Source: Neodontobutis hainanensis
Taxonomy: Eukaryota > Chordata > Actinopteri > Gobiiformes > Odontobutidae
NCBI GenBank assembly: GCA_024349245.1
Contig: JALDNG010000448.1
Coordinates: 1-64,000 of the forward strand
Length of the DNA stretch: 64,000 nt
Direction: 5' to 3'
The position numbers and the translations under genes are program-made. The first letter of the stretch is position 1; each line of letters starts with the position of its first letter. Under the pieces are notes generated by a model. That model had not been told where the DNA came from. It saw only the letters and a program-made list of their open reading frames with translations, and did not search any database. This document shows positions 46,322 to 57,700 of this stretch, in pieces.

Positions 46322-48028
46322 ATGATGTGGACGATACTCCTCCTGATCACCAGCCTTATGGGCATGGGATCACCAGATGTTATAGAGCCTGGACCAACAG
46401 CCGGGATCGTTTTAAAGGACCAACCCGGACTGTTGATCACAAACTGTCGCCTGCATACCCAAAGGGTTTTTGTCAGGTTAAACCCAAACGACGCGTATCG
46501 GAAACACGTCCGAGCCACTCAGGGCTCACCAGTTGGGCCGGCGCTAGCTGGACCACCTCTATTCTTAACCACGCTGAAACTGATATCTCCCACATGCTTA
46601 ACCAGCTCGAGAAATTTACAATTACTCAGGCTGAACTTACTGGAGCTAACCAAAGGTCTAAACGGTTTATAGGAGGACTTCTTGTTGCAGCGGCTGCTGT
46701 GGTACCTTGTTTAACCTCGGGTTGTCCACAGTCAATACGGTTAGCATCTCCACGGTCAAGAGACATGTCGCAGAATTACAGGCTGAAATCCCTGACATCA
46801 GAGCGCAGATCATCCAACAACAACAGCAACTCCAAACGGTAGGAAAACGTTGAAGGACACTGTGTTGGTGGTAAACACACACAGTGAAGCTCTAAACAAA
46901 ACCCACCGAGCTGTAGAATTACTTATGACCCTCTTCCAGGTTGACTACATTACAAGCACAAGTAGTCACCGCACTAATGGATGACATGCTCCGAGACATA
47001 AGCTCTTCAGTGGACAGCTTAGCCATGGGAAGAATTCCACCCTACCTTATCCCTCTGTCACTAGTACAATCCCTCCTTGGAACCGCCACTAGAGATCTTG
47101 TAACCCCACTTCAGGCCCATTTAGCATACACTTTAGGTAGTGCCGTGCACCCATTTACGTCCAACCCAGAGTTCGGGAAATGGCTTTTATTCTGAATCTG
47201 CCTATCATTGAATCCCAGAACATCTATCGTCTTAAAGACGTCAGAACGCCGGGTCCTGGCACGGAGACACGCACGTTAAAGTGCACACTCCTTCAGTAGT
47301 GGCATACCATGATGCCAATCCAGATTTGTACCTGGCCCCTAATTTACGCATGTGCACCTAACCAAGGACATACACTACCTATGTCCCAGTAAACCCTTTG
47401 TTCGGGACAACACCGACGGGATCTGTGGCCTTAAGCCCATGAGCCCTCAAGCCAGATGTCCAACGACAATCACGGCTCGCCACCAAGTTACCGTCACTCA
47501 AGCAGAGATCATCGGTAACCGCTGGCTAGTAAACACCCTCTTCCAGACGGAATGCTGACTTACGATCAGCACGACACCTCATCCCGTGTCAACTTGCCCG
47601 ACCAAACTTTCTGGGTAGATGTACCCCAAAACGCAATTCTTCACATTGGGGACGTCGCCTTATACCACCTTGACGCTGACCAATACGAAAGTGAAATAGA
47701 AATATCAGATTTCTTTTCAACCCATCCTCTCGAATTACACCCTGCTACACTCAATCAAATCCAGTTCGAAGGTAGCAGAACCATTGACATTGCACCCCTT
47801 GATAATGTGTTAAAGGAAATAGAGCAAAAACAACAAGCTCCTATTCAACCCATTATGTATGCCTGGTCAACTCCCGACACTGTTCTTGCAGCCACAGTAG
47901 GAATAGGTTACTTCATGGCCATCATTATCACCATCGTGCTTCTTAGAAGCGTAAAACGTCTTAAAACCCATTTAAACCGCTGTACTCAGGGCGTTGCACT
48001 AATCAATGCGTCGCCGTCCTGGGAATAG
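46322..48028 (+). pseudogene. ERV envelope glycoprotein (frameshifted)
   Basis: Env would mediate entry. It opens with two ATG codons and a hydrophobic signal peptide (TILLLITSLMGMG). After about 110 codons, in another frame, comes a furin-type R-S-K-R (46654-46665), followed at once by a hydrophobic, Gly/Ala-rich fusion-peptide-like segment (FIGGLLVAAAAV). Further parts lie at about 46941-47195, 47352-47558 and 47552-48028. The last carries a membrane span at about 47882-47944 and a cytoplasmic tail with basic residues. The N-terminal subunit would be very short and the C-terminal one about 450 codons. Several frameshifts and stops break the gene. It is the third retroviral gene, downstream of a splice acceptor. 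Confidence 0.75.
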
Positions 48029-48560
48029 AGAAAACGTTGCAGGTAGTCCATTACCCCTGATGTATTTGACCAAGACCTCTCTGTTTCGAAGAATCTGAAC
48101 CAACCCCAGTCATACGGAGGTTGACAGATTCAGTTTAATGTGCTATGTGTTATGTATGTTCAATATAACCAATATATATCTCATGTAACTTTTAGGACTA
48201 CCCTACCCCTAAAATGCATGCAATGTCCCTTTAAAGTTATTATCATTTAATGTGTGTTCTTTTATTATTATCAACAATTTAAAACTCTAAACCCATTTAA
48301 AAATGAAATAACTCTCTTGTTCTTTATTCCCATTAAGTCCATCTTTTAAATGATAAACTCAATCTACCTCCCTTAGCAGATGACTTAATGACGCCCAAGT
48401 AAAAACCCCTTTTACACTTAAATATACTTGTTTCCCTAACCATGCTCCCATTAATACACATGTTATAACGCCAAACTCTGTGTCTTTAACGTGTTACTTG
48501 CTTCCTGGTCCTGGTACTTCAAGGATGGAGTCGGCATAAGACATTGGAACCTGCCTTTCG
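48029..48560 (+). other. ERV 3' untranslated region
   Basis: About 530 bases between the env stop and the polypurine tract, AT-rich, with no ORF of note. I see no accessory gene. Confidence 0.7.
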
Positions 48561-48571
48561 AAAAGGGGGAC
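48561..48571 (+). promoter_or_regulatory. Polypurine tract
   Basis: AAAAGGGGGAC immediately before the 3' LTR. A purine run here is the expected primer for plus-strand DNA synthesis. Confidence 0.85.
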
Positions 48572-48997
48572 TGTAGTGTCTCTTCGTACCAGGGACTAAC
48601 ACCTCTCAGAGGATAAAGAATTACAACTCTGAACTTTTAAAGACCTGGCCGTTTTGTTGATTCAGGCCGAGGAGAAGACAGAAGACCTAATTAACAACCC
48701 TGTGTTAATTCCCACCAGATGCTCGATGTTGCTCTAAGAAAGTTCACGGAAAAGTGAAACTAAATTAACGACTTTGTTTTCAACACTTCAAAGAACCTGA
48801 AGGGGGCTATCTGTTGGCCGACCAGACCCGGCACCAGACTTGACATTTAAATATACGATTTGTGTATTGAGAGGACCAGACCTGAGAAAGGAATGTCTCT
48901 TTGTTTCAGGACTCTACAAGTGATTGAACATTGCCCTCCTTTGGTTGAACAGAGTAATGACTCTGCTTGAAACTAGATACAATTCTTCGTTCTGTTC

Positions 48998-49005
48998 TAT
49001 AAAAG
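48998..49005 (+). promoter_or_regulatory. LTR TATA box (3' LTR)
   Basis: TATAAAAG, equivalent to the box at 35163. Confidence 0.65.
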
Positions 49006-49008
49006 TGT

Positions 49009-49014
49009 AATAAA
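49009..49014 (+). terminator. LTR polyadenylation signal (3' LTR)
   Basis: AATAAA, the copy expected to direct 3' end formation of viral transcripts, with cleavage some 15-25 bases downstream. Confidence 0.65.
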
Positions 49015-49957
49015 GATTGTTCGTAACTATGCAAACCTCACCATTTTCCCTTAACAGGATCCAACAGGACAAGAAAGAACGATGTTACTCTGTTTGACTT
49101 TGCATAAGTGTATGGTACAATACAAACGAATTATTAATTTGTTTTAGCTAAATGACAAGAGAATATACATGTGTTTGATATCTAAATGTTAGTAAAGACG
49201 TTTCTCGTGCACTTATGATACAATGCAGAATCCTTATGTTTTATAACTGTGTTTAAAATACTTTAATTGATGGAACAAGAAAGTTATCTAAGGATCCCAA
49301 ACTTTCAGTAAACGCCCCTCTTCACCAAACGTGTGAAACACACCCTTTGCGTCTCTTACAAAAGAGTCGGCAAAGCGGAAATCGCTCAAACTCTTCTTGC
49401 TCTCTCGAGTTCTCTAGCTTTCTGCGTTTACCTATTAAACTTTCTTCACGCTCTTTCTTAAGCTTAACTTTCGTATTTTCCTTGCAACTCTAAAGTTTTC
49501 AACCGCACACACACCGTGCCGACGTAAATTTTTATCCTTTTGAAGATCCAACACATTTGATTTTTGTTTGAAAAACTTCTTATCCATGGAGTTACATCAC
49601 TTCCTCGGAAGAAACTTTTGTAGTTTTGAAAGGCTTTTGGCGCTACGAAAGAAAGTCTTTGTTAAATCCAAAAGACATATTTTCGTCTTGTAGCGGACTT
49701 CAGTTTAAAGACTTTATTCGCAACCGCTGGTAAAGTTTAATTTACCCTCAAGGACAATCACAGGACGCCGCTTTGTTGCTAAGGCGCCGCCTTAAACCAG
49801 CTCAACGCTGCGGACACGCGTGCTGCCTTCTGTTGCCGGAAATCAGCCGCGACCGGGAATCTCGAAGCCTACCTTTGGGACTGATCGAACCGCACTGCTG
49901 GTGCCAAATCACCGGATAAAGAGTGAGTGAGCACGTGACACAAGAGAAAGCTTGGCG

Positions 49958-50218
49958 TTATAAACCTGTGTAATTACGCCCAAGAGTACCTCTTTCCTTT
50001 TTCACAATCTTCAAATAGCCGTCAATAGTCCCCTTTCTGTTAAGCCATTTAACGGCCCGTTGCTCTGTAACCACTCCGATTAAATCGCTTAAAATTAAAA
50101 TAGAATTAAACTCATCTTGTTCCATCAAAGGTATAACTATTGTGCCATCGCCAATCAATGTTTTATTTTCATCATTTGCCCTAATTATCCCTTTATGTCC
50201 TTTCCAGTTATTATTCAT
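49958..50218 (-). CDS. Antisense ORF in LTR, 86 codons, unknown
   Basis: A minus-strand ORF in the U5 part of the 3' LTR, from an ATG with A at -3 to a TAA. The predicted peptide is not low-complexity: it begins MNNNWKGHKGIIRANDENK, has a central hydrophobic and acidic stretch (FNSILILSDLIGVV) and ends basic (YLKIVKKERG). I recognise no family. The corresponding region of the 5' LTR is disrupted by small indels. It may be a chance ORF in AT-rich DNA, a captured host fragment, or an antisense retroviral gene; antisense ORFs are known in some retroviruses (HTLV-1 HBZ), but nothing here links it to them. No minus-strand promoter was identified. Confidence 0.3.
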   Translation of the reverse strand: MNNNWKGHKGIIRANDENKTLIGDGTIVIPLMEQDEFNSILILSDLIGVVTEQRAVKWLNRKGTIDGYLKIVKKERGTLGRNYTGL

Positions 50219-50386
50219 ATTTTAACCTGCATAATTTTAATAAAACCCCATAAAGACATTTCTTGTTTCATTGTTTACGTAGATTTGGTCTGAAAACGAG
50301 TTAGGATTCATTCCTTCAGTATTGAGACTTATCAAACATAATCAGTTTCCTTAGAACTGTTAAAACTAAGGTGGTGCCCCGAAAGA

Positions 50387-50417
50387 AATTAATATTTTCA
50401 TAAACAAAATATTAATT
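50387..50417. repeat. AT-rich inverted repeat in LTR (3' copy)
   Basis: Same 12-bp arms and 7-base spacer as at 36559-36589. It lies upstream, on the minus strand, of the antisense ORF at 49958-50218. Confidence 0.75.
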
Positions 50418-50477
50418 ATTAATTTTCATAATTCATATTCATATTAATTATTCATCAACGAGACCATATTCACTACA

Positions 50478-50481
50478 GTTC
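50478..50481. repeat. ERV target-site duplication, right
   Basis: GTTC, matching 34732-34735. The following AGTAGAACAGACTGACAAT continues the satellite that stops at 34735. Confidence 0.85.
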
Positions 50482-50815
50482 AGTAGAACAGACTGACAAT
50501 TAGAACAGATTGTATATGTGCAGTAAAACAGACTGTAGAAGTGCAGTAGAATAGACTACAGTAGAGCAGTAGTAAAGACTGTAAAATGGCATTAGAACAG
50601 ACTGTAGACAGCCAGTAGAACAGACAGTAGAGGTGCAGTAGAACAGACTGTAGATGTGTAGTAGAACAGACTGTAGACGTTTATCAGAACAGACTGTAGA
50701 TGTGCAATAGAACAGACTGTAGATGAGCAGTAGTACAGACTGTAAACTTGCATTAGAACAGACTGTAGATGTGCAGTAGAACAGACTGTAGACGTTCATT
50801 ATAACAGACTGTATA
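50482..50815. repeat. 23-bp satellite between ERV and SINE copy 2
   Basis: Ordinary 23-bp monomers. The last part, up to ATAACAGACTGTATA, is the same as that before SINE copy 1. Confidence 0.92.
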
Positions 50816-50824
50816 GGGCGTCAG

Positions 50825-50835
50825 TGGCTCAGTGG
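50825..50835 (+). promoter_or_regulatory. Pol III A box of SINE copy 2
   Basis: TGGCTCAGTGG, identical to that of copy 1. Confidence 0.8.
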
Positions 50836-50868
50836 TAGAGCGGTCGTCTTTCAACCGGAAGGTAGTGT

Positions 50869-50879
50869 GTTCGATTCCC
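50869..50879 (+). promoter_or_regulatory. Pol III B box of SINE copy 2
   Basis: GTTCGATTCCC, closer to consensus than that of copy 1. Confidence 0.8.
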
Positions 50880-51150
50880 GCTCTCCCCACAATTCATACC
50901 GTCGTTGTGTCCTTGGGCAAGACACTTAACCCACCTTGCCTCGTATGAATGTTTAAGAATGTTCAGTGAATGTATGTGGTGATGGTCAAAGAGGCCCTAG
51001 CCTGTCAGTCTGCCCCAGGGCATTGTGGCTACAGTTGTAGTTAACATCACCTTTGTGTGACTGTGTATGAATGAATAATGGACGGCTTGTGGGCGCTTTG
51101 AGTCCCTTGGTCCCTTGGGAGAAAAGCGCAATATAAATCCAATCCATTAA

Positions 51151-54100
51151 CTGTAGACCTGCAGTAGAACAGACCGTAGATGAGCAGTAGTACAAACTTT
51201 AGACTTGCATTAGAACAGACTGTAGATGTGCATTAGAACAGACTTTAAAAGTGCAGTAGTAGAGACTGTAGATATGCAGTAGAACAGACTGTAGAAGTTT
51301 ATCAGAACAGACTGTAGGTGAGCAGTAGTACAGAATGTAGACTTGCATTAGAACAGACTGTAGATGTGCATTAGAACAGACTGTATATGAGCAGTAAAAC
51401 AGACTGTAGACGTGCAGTAGAACAGACTGCAGTAGAGCAGAAGTACAGACTGTAAACTGGCATTAGAACAGACTGTAGATAAGCAGTAGTACAGACTGTA
51501 GACTTGCATTAGAAATGACTGTAAACATCCAGTAAAACAGACTGACAATGTGCAGAAGAATAGACTAGGTGCAGTACTACAGACTGTACATGAGCATTAG
51601 AACAGACTGTATATGAGTATTAGAAAACACTGTAGAAATTCTTTAGAACAGACTCTAGAGGTGCAGTTTAACAGATTGTGGACGAGCATTAGAACAGACT
51701 GTATATGAGTATTAGAAAACAATCTAGACATGCTTTAGAACAGACTGTAGAAGAGCAGTAGTTCAGACTGTAGACGAGCATTAGAACAAACTGTATATTT
51801 GAATTAGAAAGCACTATAGACATGCTTTAGAACAGACTGTAGAGGTGCAGTTTAACAGACTGTAGACGAGCATTAGAACAGACTGTATTTGAGTATAAGA
51901 AAACAATCTAGACATGCTTTGGAACAGACTGTAGAGGTGCAGTAATACAGACTGTAGATGAGCATTAGAACAGTCTGTAGAAGTGCAGTATTACAGACTG
52001 TAGATGTGCAGTAGAACAGACTGTAGACATTTATTAGAAGAGATTTTAGACCTGCAGTAGAACAGACCGTAGATGAGCAGTAGTAAAGACTTGCATTAGA
52101 ACAGACTGTAGATGTGCATTAGAACAGACTGTAGATGTGCAGTAAAAAGACTGTAGAAGTGCAATAGAACAGACTGCAGTAGAGCAGAGGTACAGACTGT
52201 AAAATGGCATTAGAACAGACTGTAGAAGTGCAGTTGAACAGACTGTAGACTTGCAGTTAAACAGACTTCAGAGCAGCAGTAGTACAGACTCTAGATTGGC
52301 TTTAGAACTGACTGTAGACGTCCAGTAGAACAGACTGTAGATGTGCATTAGAACAGACTGTAGATGTGCATTAGAAGAGACTGTAGACCTTTAATAAAAC
52401 CGACTAGAGTCGTGCAGTAGAACAGACTGTAGAAGAGCAGTAGAAGAGACAGTGGACTTGCAGTTGAACAGACTGTAGATGTGCATTAGAACAGACTGTA
52501 GATGTGCAGTAGAACAGAATGTAGACTTGCAGTAGAACAGACTGTAGAGCAGCAGTAGTACAGACTCTAGACTGGCATTAGAACAGACTGTAGACCTGCA
52601 GTAGAACAGACTGTAGAGGAGAAGTAGAACAAACTGTAGAGGTGGAGTAGTAAAGACTTTTATTGGGCATTAGAACAGACTGTATTCGAGCAATAGAACA
52701 GACTATAGATGTGCAGTAGTACAGACTGCATTAGAACAGACTGTGGACGAGTATTTGAAGAGTCTATATAAGTGTATAGAACAGACTGTAGATGTCCAGT
52801 AAAACAGACTAATGATGCTGCAGAAGAATAAAATTTAAATGTCCGTTAGTAGAGACTGTAGACGAGCATTAGAACAGACTGTGTATGAGTATTAGAATAG
52901 ACTGTAGACATGCTTTAGAACAGACTGTAGAGGTGCAGTTGAACAGACTGTAGATGTGCATTAGAACAGACTGTAGATGTGCAGTAGAACAGAATGTAGA
53001 CTTGCAGTAGAACAGACTGTAGAGCAGCAGTAGTACAGACTCTAGACTGGCATTAGAACAGACTGTAGACCTGCAGTAGAACAGACTGTAGAGGAAAAGT
53101 AGAACAAACTGTAGAGGTGGAGTAGTAAAGACTTTTATTGGGCATTAGAACAGACTGTATTCGAGCAATAGAACAGACTATAGATGTGCAGTAGTACAGA
53201 CTGCATTAGAACAGACTGTGGACGAGTATTTGAAGAGACTATATACGTGTTAAGAACAGACTGTAGATGTCCAGTAAAACAGACTAATGATGCTGCAGAA
53301 GAATAAAATTTAAAGGTCCGTTAGTAGACACTGTAGACGAGCATTAGAACAGACTGTGTATGAGTATTAGAATAGACTGTAGACATGCTTTAGAACAGAC
53401 TGTAGAGGTGCAGTAGTACAGACTGTAGATGTGCATTAGAAGAGACTGTAGACATTTAATAAAACCGACTAGAGTCGTGCAGTAGAACAGACTGTAGAAG
53501 AGCAGTAGAAGAGACAGTGGACTTGCAGTTGAACAGACTGTAGATGTGCATTAGAACAGACTGTAGATGTGCAGTAGAACAGAATGTAGACTTGCAGTAG
53601 AACAGACTGTAGAGCAGCAGTAGTACAGACTTTAGACTGGCATTAGAACAGACTGTAGCCCTGCAGTAGAACAGACTGTAGAGGAGAAGTAGAACAAACT
53701 GTAGAGGTGGAGTAGTAAAGACTTTTATTGGGCATTAGAACAGACTGTATTCGAGCAATAGAACAGACTATAGATGTGCAGTAGTACAGACTGCATTAGA
53801 ACAGACTGTGGATGAGTATTTGAAGAGACTATATACGTGTATAGAACAGACTGTAGATGTCCAGTAAAACAGACTAATGATGCTGCAGAAGAATAAAATT
53901 TAAAGGTTCGTTAGTAGAGACTGTAGACGAGCATTAGAACAGACTGTGTATGAGTATTAGAATAGACTGTAGACATGCTTTAGAACAGACTGTAGAGGTG
54001 CAGTAGTACAGACTGTACACGAGCAGTAGTACAGACTGTAGACTTGCATTAGAACAGACTGTAGATGTGCATTAGAACAGAATGTAGACATACAATAGAA

Positions 54101-54780
54101 CAGACGTAGAGGTGCAGTTGAACAGACTACAGACATGCAGTTGAACAGACTTCAGAGCAGCAGTAGAACAAACTCTAGACTGGCTTTAGAACAGACTGTA
54201 GACGTGCAGTAGAACAGACTGTATATGAGCAGTAAAACAGACTGTAGATGTGCATTAGAACAGACTGTAGAAGTGCAGTAGTACAGACTGTAGATGTGCA
54301 GTAGAACAGACTGTAGACGTTTATTACAACAGACTGTAGACCTGCAGTAGAACAGACCGTAAATGAGCAGTAGTACAGACTGTAGACGAGCATTAGAACA
54401 GACTGTAGATGTGCAGTAGAAGAGACTTTAGAAGTACAGTAGTACAGAAAGTTGACTTATTAAAGTTGAATTATTAAAAGAGATTGTAGACGTGCAGTAG
54501 AACAGACTCTAGACAATTATTAGAACAGACTGTAGACATCCAGTAGAACAGACTGTAGATGTGCATTAGAGGAGACAGTAGACGTTTATTAAAACAGACT
54601 ATATTCGTGCAGTAGAACAGACTGTAGAAGTACAATAGAACAGAATGTAGAGGTGCAGTTGAAGAGACTGTAGACATGCAGTTGAACATACTTCAGAGCA
54701 GCAGTAATACAGACTCTAGATTGGCTTTAGAACAGACTGTAGACGTGCATTAGAACAGACTGTAAACGTCCAGTAGAACA
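51151..54780. repeat. 23-bp satellite, paralogue of 28.3-34.7 kb
   Basis: Monomers follow the same order as 28322-28886 joined to 32411 onwards, with the LINE absent at about 51735-51741. Within it a segment carrying GACTTTTATTGGGCATTAG is repeated near 52654, 53132 and 53720 (steps of about 480 and 590 bp), a local amplification seen only once at the left copy. No unique sequence. Confidence 0.88.
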
Positions 54781-57700
54781 GACTGACAATGTGCAGAAGA
54801 ATAGACTGTAGAGATGCAGCAGTACAGACTGTAGACAAGCATTAGAACAGACTGTATATGAGTATTAGAAAACACTCTAGACATGCTTTAGAATAGACTG
54901 TAGAGCTGCAGTAGTTCAGACTGTAGACGAGCATTAGAACAGAGTATAGATGAGCAGTAGTACAGATTGTAGACTTACATTAGAACAGACTGTGGATGTG
55001 CAGTTAGAACAGACTGTAGATGTGCAGAAGAACAGACTGTAGACGTTTATGAGAACAGACTGTAGACCTGCAGTAGAACAGACCGTAGATGAGCAGTAAA
55101 ACAGACTATAGATTTGCATTAGAACAGACTTTAAAAGTGCAGTAGTAGAGACTGTACACGTGTAGTAGAACAGACTGTAGATGAGCAGTAGTACAGACTG
55201 TAGACTTACATTAGAACAGACTGTAGATGTGCATTAGAACAGACTGTAGACGTGCAGTAGAACAGACTGTAGATGAGCAGTATTACAGACTGTAGGCTTG
55301 CATTAGAACAGACAATAGATGTACATTAGAAGAGACTGTAGATGTGCAGTAAAACAGACTGTAGACGTGCAGTGGACGAGACTGTAGTAGAGCAGTAGTA
55401 CAGACTGTAAACTGGCATTAGAACAGACTGTAGAGGTGCAGGTGAACAGACAGTACACGTGCAGTTGAGCAGACTTCAGAGCAGCAGTAGTACAGACTCT
55501 AGATTGGCTTTAGAACTGACTATAGACAAGCATTAGAACAGGCTATAAACGTCCAGTAGAACAGACTCTATATAAGTATTAGAAAACACTCTAGATATGC
55601 TTTATAACAAAATGTAGAGGTGCAGTAGTTCCGACTGTAGACGAACATTAGAACAGACTGTATATGAGTATTGGAAAACACTCTAAACATGCTTTAGAAC
55701 AGACTGTAGAGGTGCAGTAATACAGACTGTAGATGAGAATTAGAAAAGACTGTAAACGTCCAGAAGAACAGACTGACAATGTGCAGAAGAATAGACTGTA
55801 GAGATGCAGCAGTACAGACTGTAGACAAGCATTAGAACAGACTGTATATGAGTATTAGAAAACACTCTAGACATGCTTTAGAATAGACTGTAGAGCTGCA
55901 GTAGTTCAGACTGTAGACGAGCATTAGAACAGAGTATAGATGAGCAGTAGTACAGATTGTAGACTTACATTAGAACAGACTTTGGATGTGCAGTTAGAAC
56001 AGACTGTAGATGTGCAGAAGAACAGACTGTAGACGTTTATTAGAACAGACTGTAGACCTGCAGTAGAACAGACCGTAGATGAGCAGTAAAACAGACTATA
56101 GATTTGCATTAGAACAGACTTTAAAAGTGCAGTAGTAGAGACTGTACACGTGTAGTAGAACAGACTGTAGATGAGCAGTAGTACAGACTGTAGACTTACA
56201 TTAGAACAGACGGTAGATGTGCATTAGAACAGACTGTAGGCGTGCAGTGGAACAGACTGTAGATGAGCAGTATTACAGACTGTAGGCTTGCATTAGAACA
56301 GACAATAGATGTACATTAGAACAGACTGTAGATGTGCAGTAAAACAGACTGTAGACGTGCAGTGGACGAGACTGTAGTAGAGCAGAGGTACACACTGTAA
56401 ACTGGCATTAGAACAGACTGTAGAGCTGCAGGTGAACAGACAGTACACTTGCAGTTGAGCAGACTTCAGAGCAGCAGTAGTACAGACTCTAGATTGGCTT
56501 TAGAACTGACTATAGACAAGCATTAGAACAGGCTATAAACGTCCAGTAGAACAGACTCTATATAAGTATTAGAAAACACTCTAGATATGCTTTATAACAA
56601 AATGTAGAGGTGCAGTAGTTCCGACTGTAGACGAACATTAGAACAGACTGTATATGAGTATTGGAAAACACTCTAAACATGCTTTAGAACAGACTGTAGA
56701 GGTGCAGTAATACAGACTGTAGATGAGAATTAGAAAAGACTGTAAACGTCCAGTAGAACAGACTGACAATGTGCAGAAGAATAGACTGTAGAGATGCAGC
56801 AGTACAGACTGTAGACAAGCATTAGAACAGACTGTATATGAGTATTAGAAAACACTCTAGACATACTTTAGAATAGACTGTAGAGCTGCAGTAGTTCAGA
56901 CTGTACGAGCATTAGAACAGAGTATAGATGAGCAGTAGTACAGATTGTAGACTTACATTAGAACAGACTGTGGATGTGCAGTTAGAACAGACTGTAGATG
57001 TGCAGAAGAACAGACTGTAGACGTTTATTAGAACAGACTGTAGACCTGCAGTAGAACAGACCGTAGATGAGCAGTAAAACAGACTATAGATTTGCATTAG
57101 AACAGACTTTAAAAGTGCAGTAGTAGAGACTGTACACGTGTAGTAGAACAGACTGTAGATGAGCAGTAGTACAGACTGTAGACTTACATTAGAACAGACT
57201 GTAGATGTGCATTAGAACAGACTGTAGACGTGCAGTAGAACAGACTGTAGATGAGCAGTATTACAGACTGTAGGCTTGCATTAGAACAGACAATAGATGT
57301 ACATTAGAAGAGACTGTAGATGTGCAGTAAAACAGACTGTAGACGTGCAGTGGACGACTGTAGTAGAGCAGTAGTACAGACTGTAAACTGGCATTAGAAC
57401 AGACTGTAGAGGTGCAGGTGAACAGACAGTACACGTGCAGTTGAGCAGACTTCAGAGCAGCAGTAGTACAGACTCTAGATTGGCTTTAGAACTGACTATA
57501 GACAAGCATTATAACAGGCTATAAACGTCCAGTAGAACAGACTCTATATAAGTATTAGAAAACACTCTAGATATGCTTTATAACAAAATGTAGAGGTGCA
57601 GTAGTTCCGACTGTAGACGAACATTAGAACAGACTGTATATGAGTATTGGAAAACACTCTAAACATGCTTTAGAACAGACTGTAGAGGTGCAGTAATACA

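Larger units (their letters stand above)
34736..50477 (+). mobile_element. Endogenous retrovirus, complete structure, broken frames
   Basis: A 15.7-kb provirus: 5' LTR 34736-36649, primer-binding site 36660, leader to about 38717, gag from 38718, protease about 41120-41640, pol to 46141, env 46322-48028, polypurine tract at 48561 and 3' LTR 48572-50477. Both LTRs begin TGTAGTG and end CACTACA. It lies in 23-bp satellite with a 4-bp duplication. The size is large for a retrovirus because of the 1.9-kb LTRs, the 2-kb leader and a long pol. No main ORF is intact. I cannot place it in a genus without a phylogeny; the major homology region, HHCC integrase and GPY motif are retroviral, and the Gag tail lacks a zinc knuckle. 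Confidence 0.93.
48572..50477 (+). repeat. ERV 3' LTR
   Basis: 1906 bp, matching the 5' LTR from TGTAGTG to CACTACA. It carries the same TATA box, AATAAA, inverted repeat and antisense ORF, the last being open here. The small number of substitutions against the 5' LTR implies a recent insertion. Confidence 0.93.
50816..51150 (+). mobile_element. tRNA-derived SINE, copy 2
   Basis: The same SINE as 27967-28321, with the A box at 50825-50835, the B box GTTCGATTCCC at 50869-50879 and the same tail. It differs by scattered substitutions and lacks about 21-24 bases after GAGGCCCTAG. Since the satellite on both sides is shared with copy 1, the two derive from one insertion followed by duplication. 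Confidence 0.85.

Noticed and set aside
34736..50477. Assignment of the ERV to spuma-, epsilon- or gammaretroviruses
   Set aside because: Features point in different directions (major homology region, no zinc knuckle, GPY integrase, gypsy-like tether); a phylogeny is needed.
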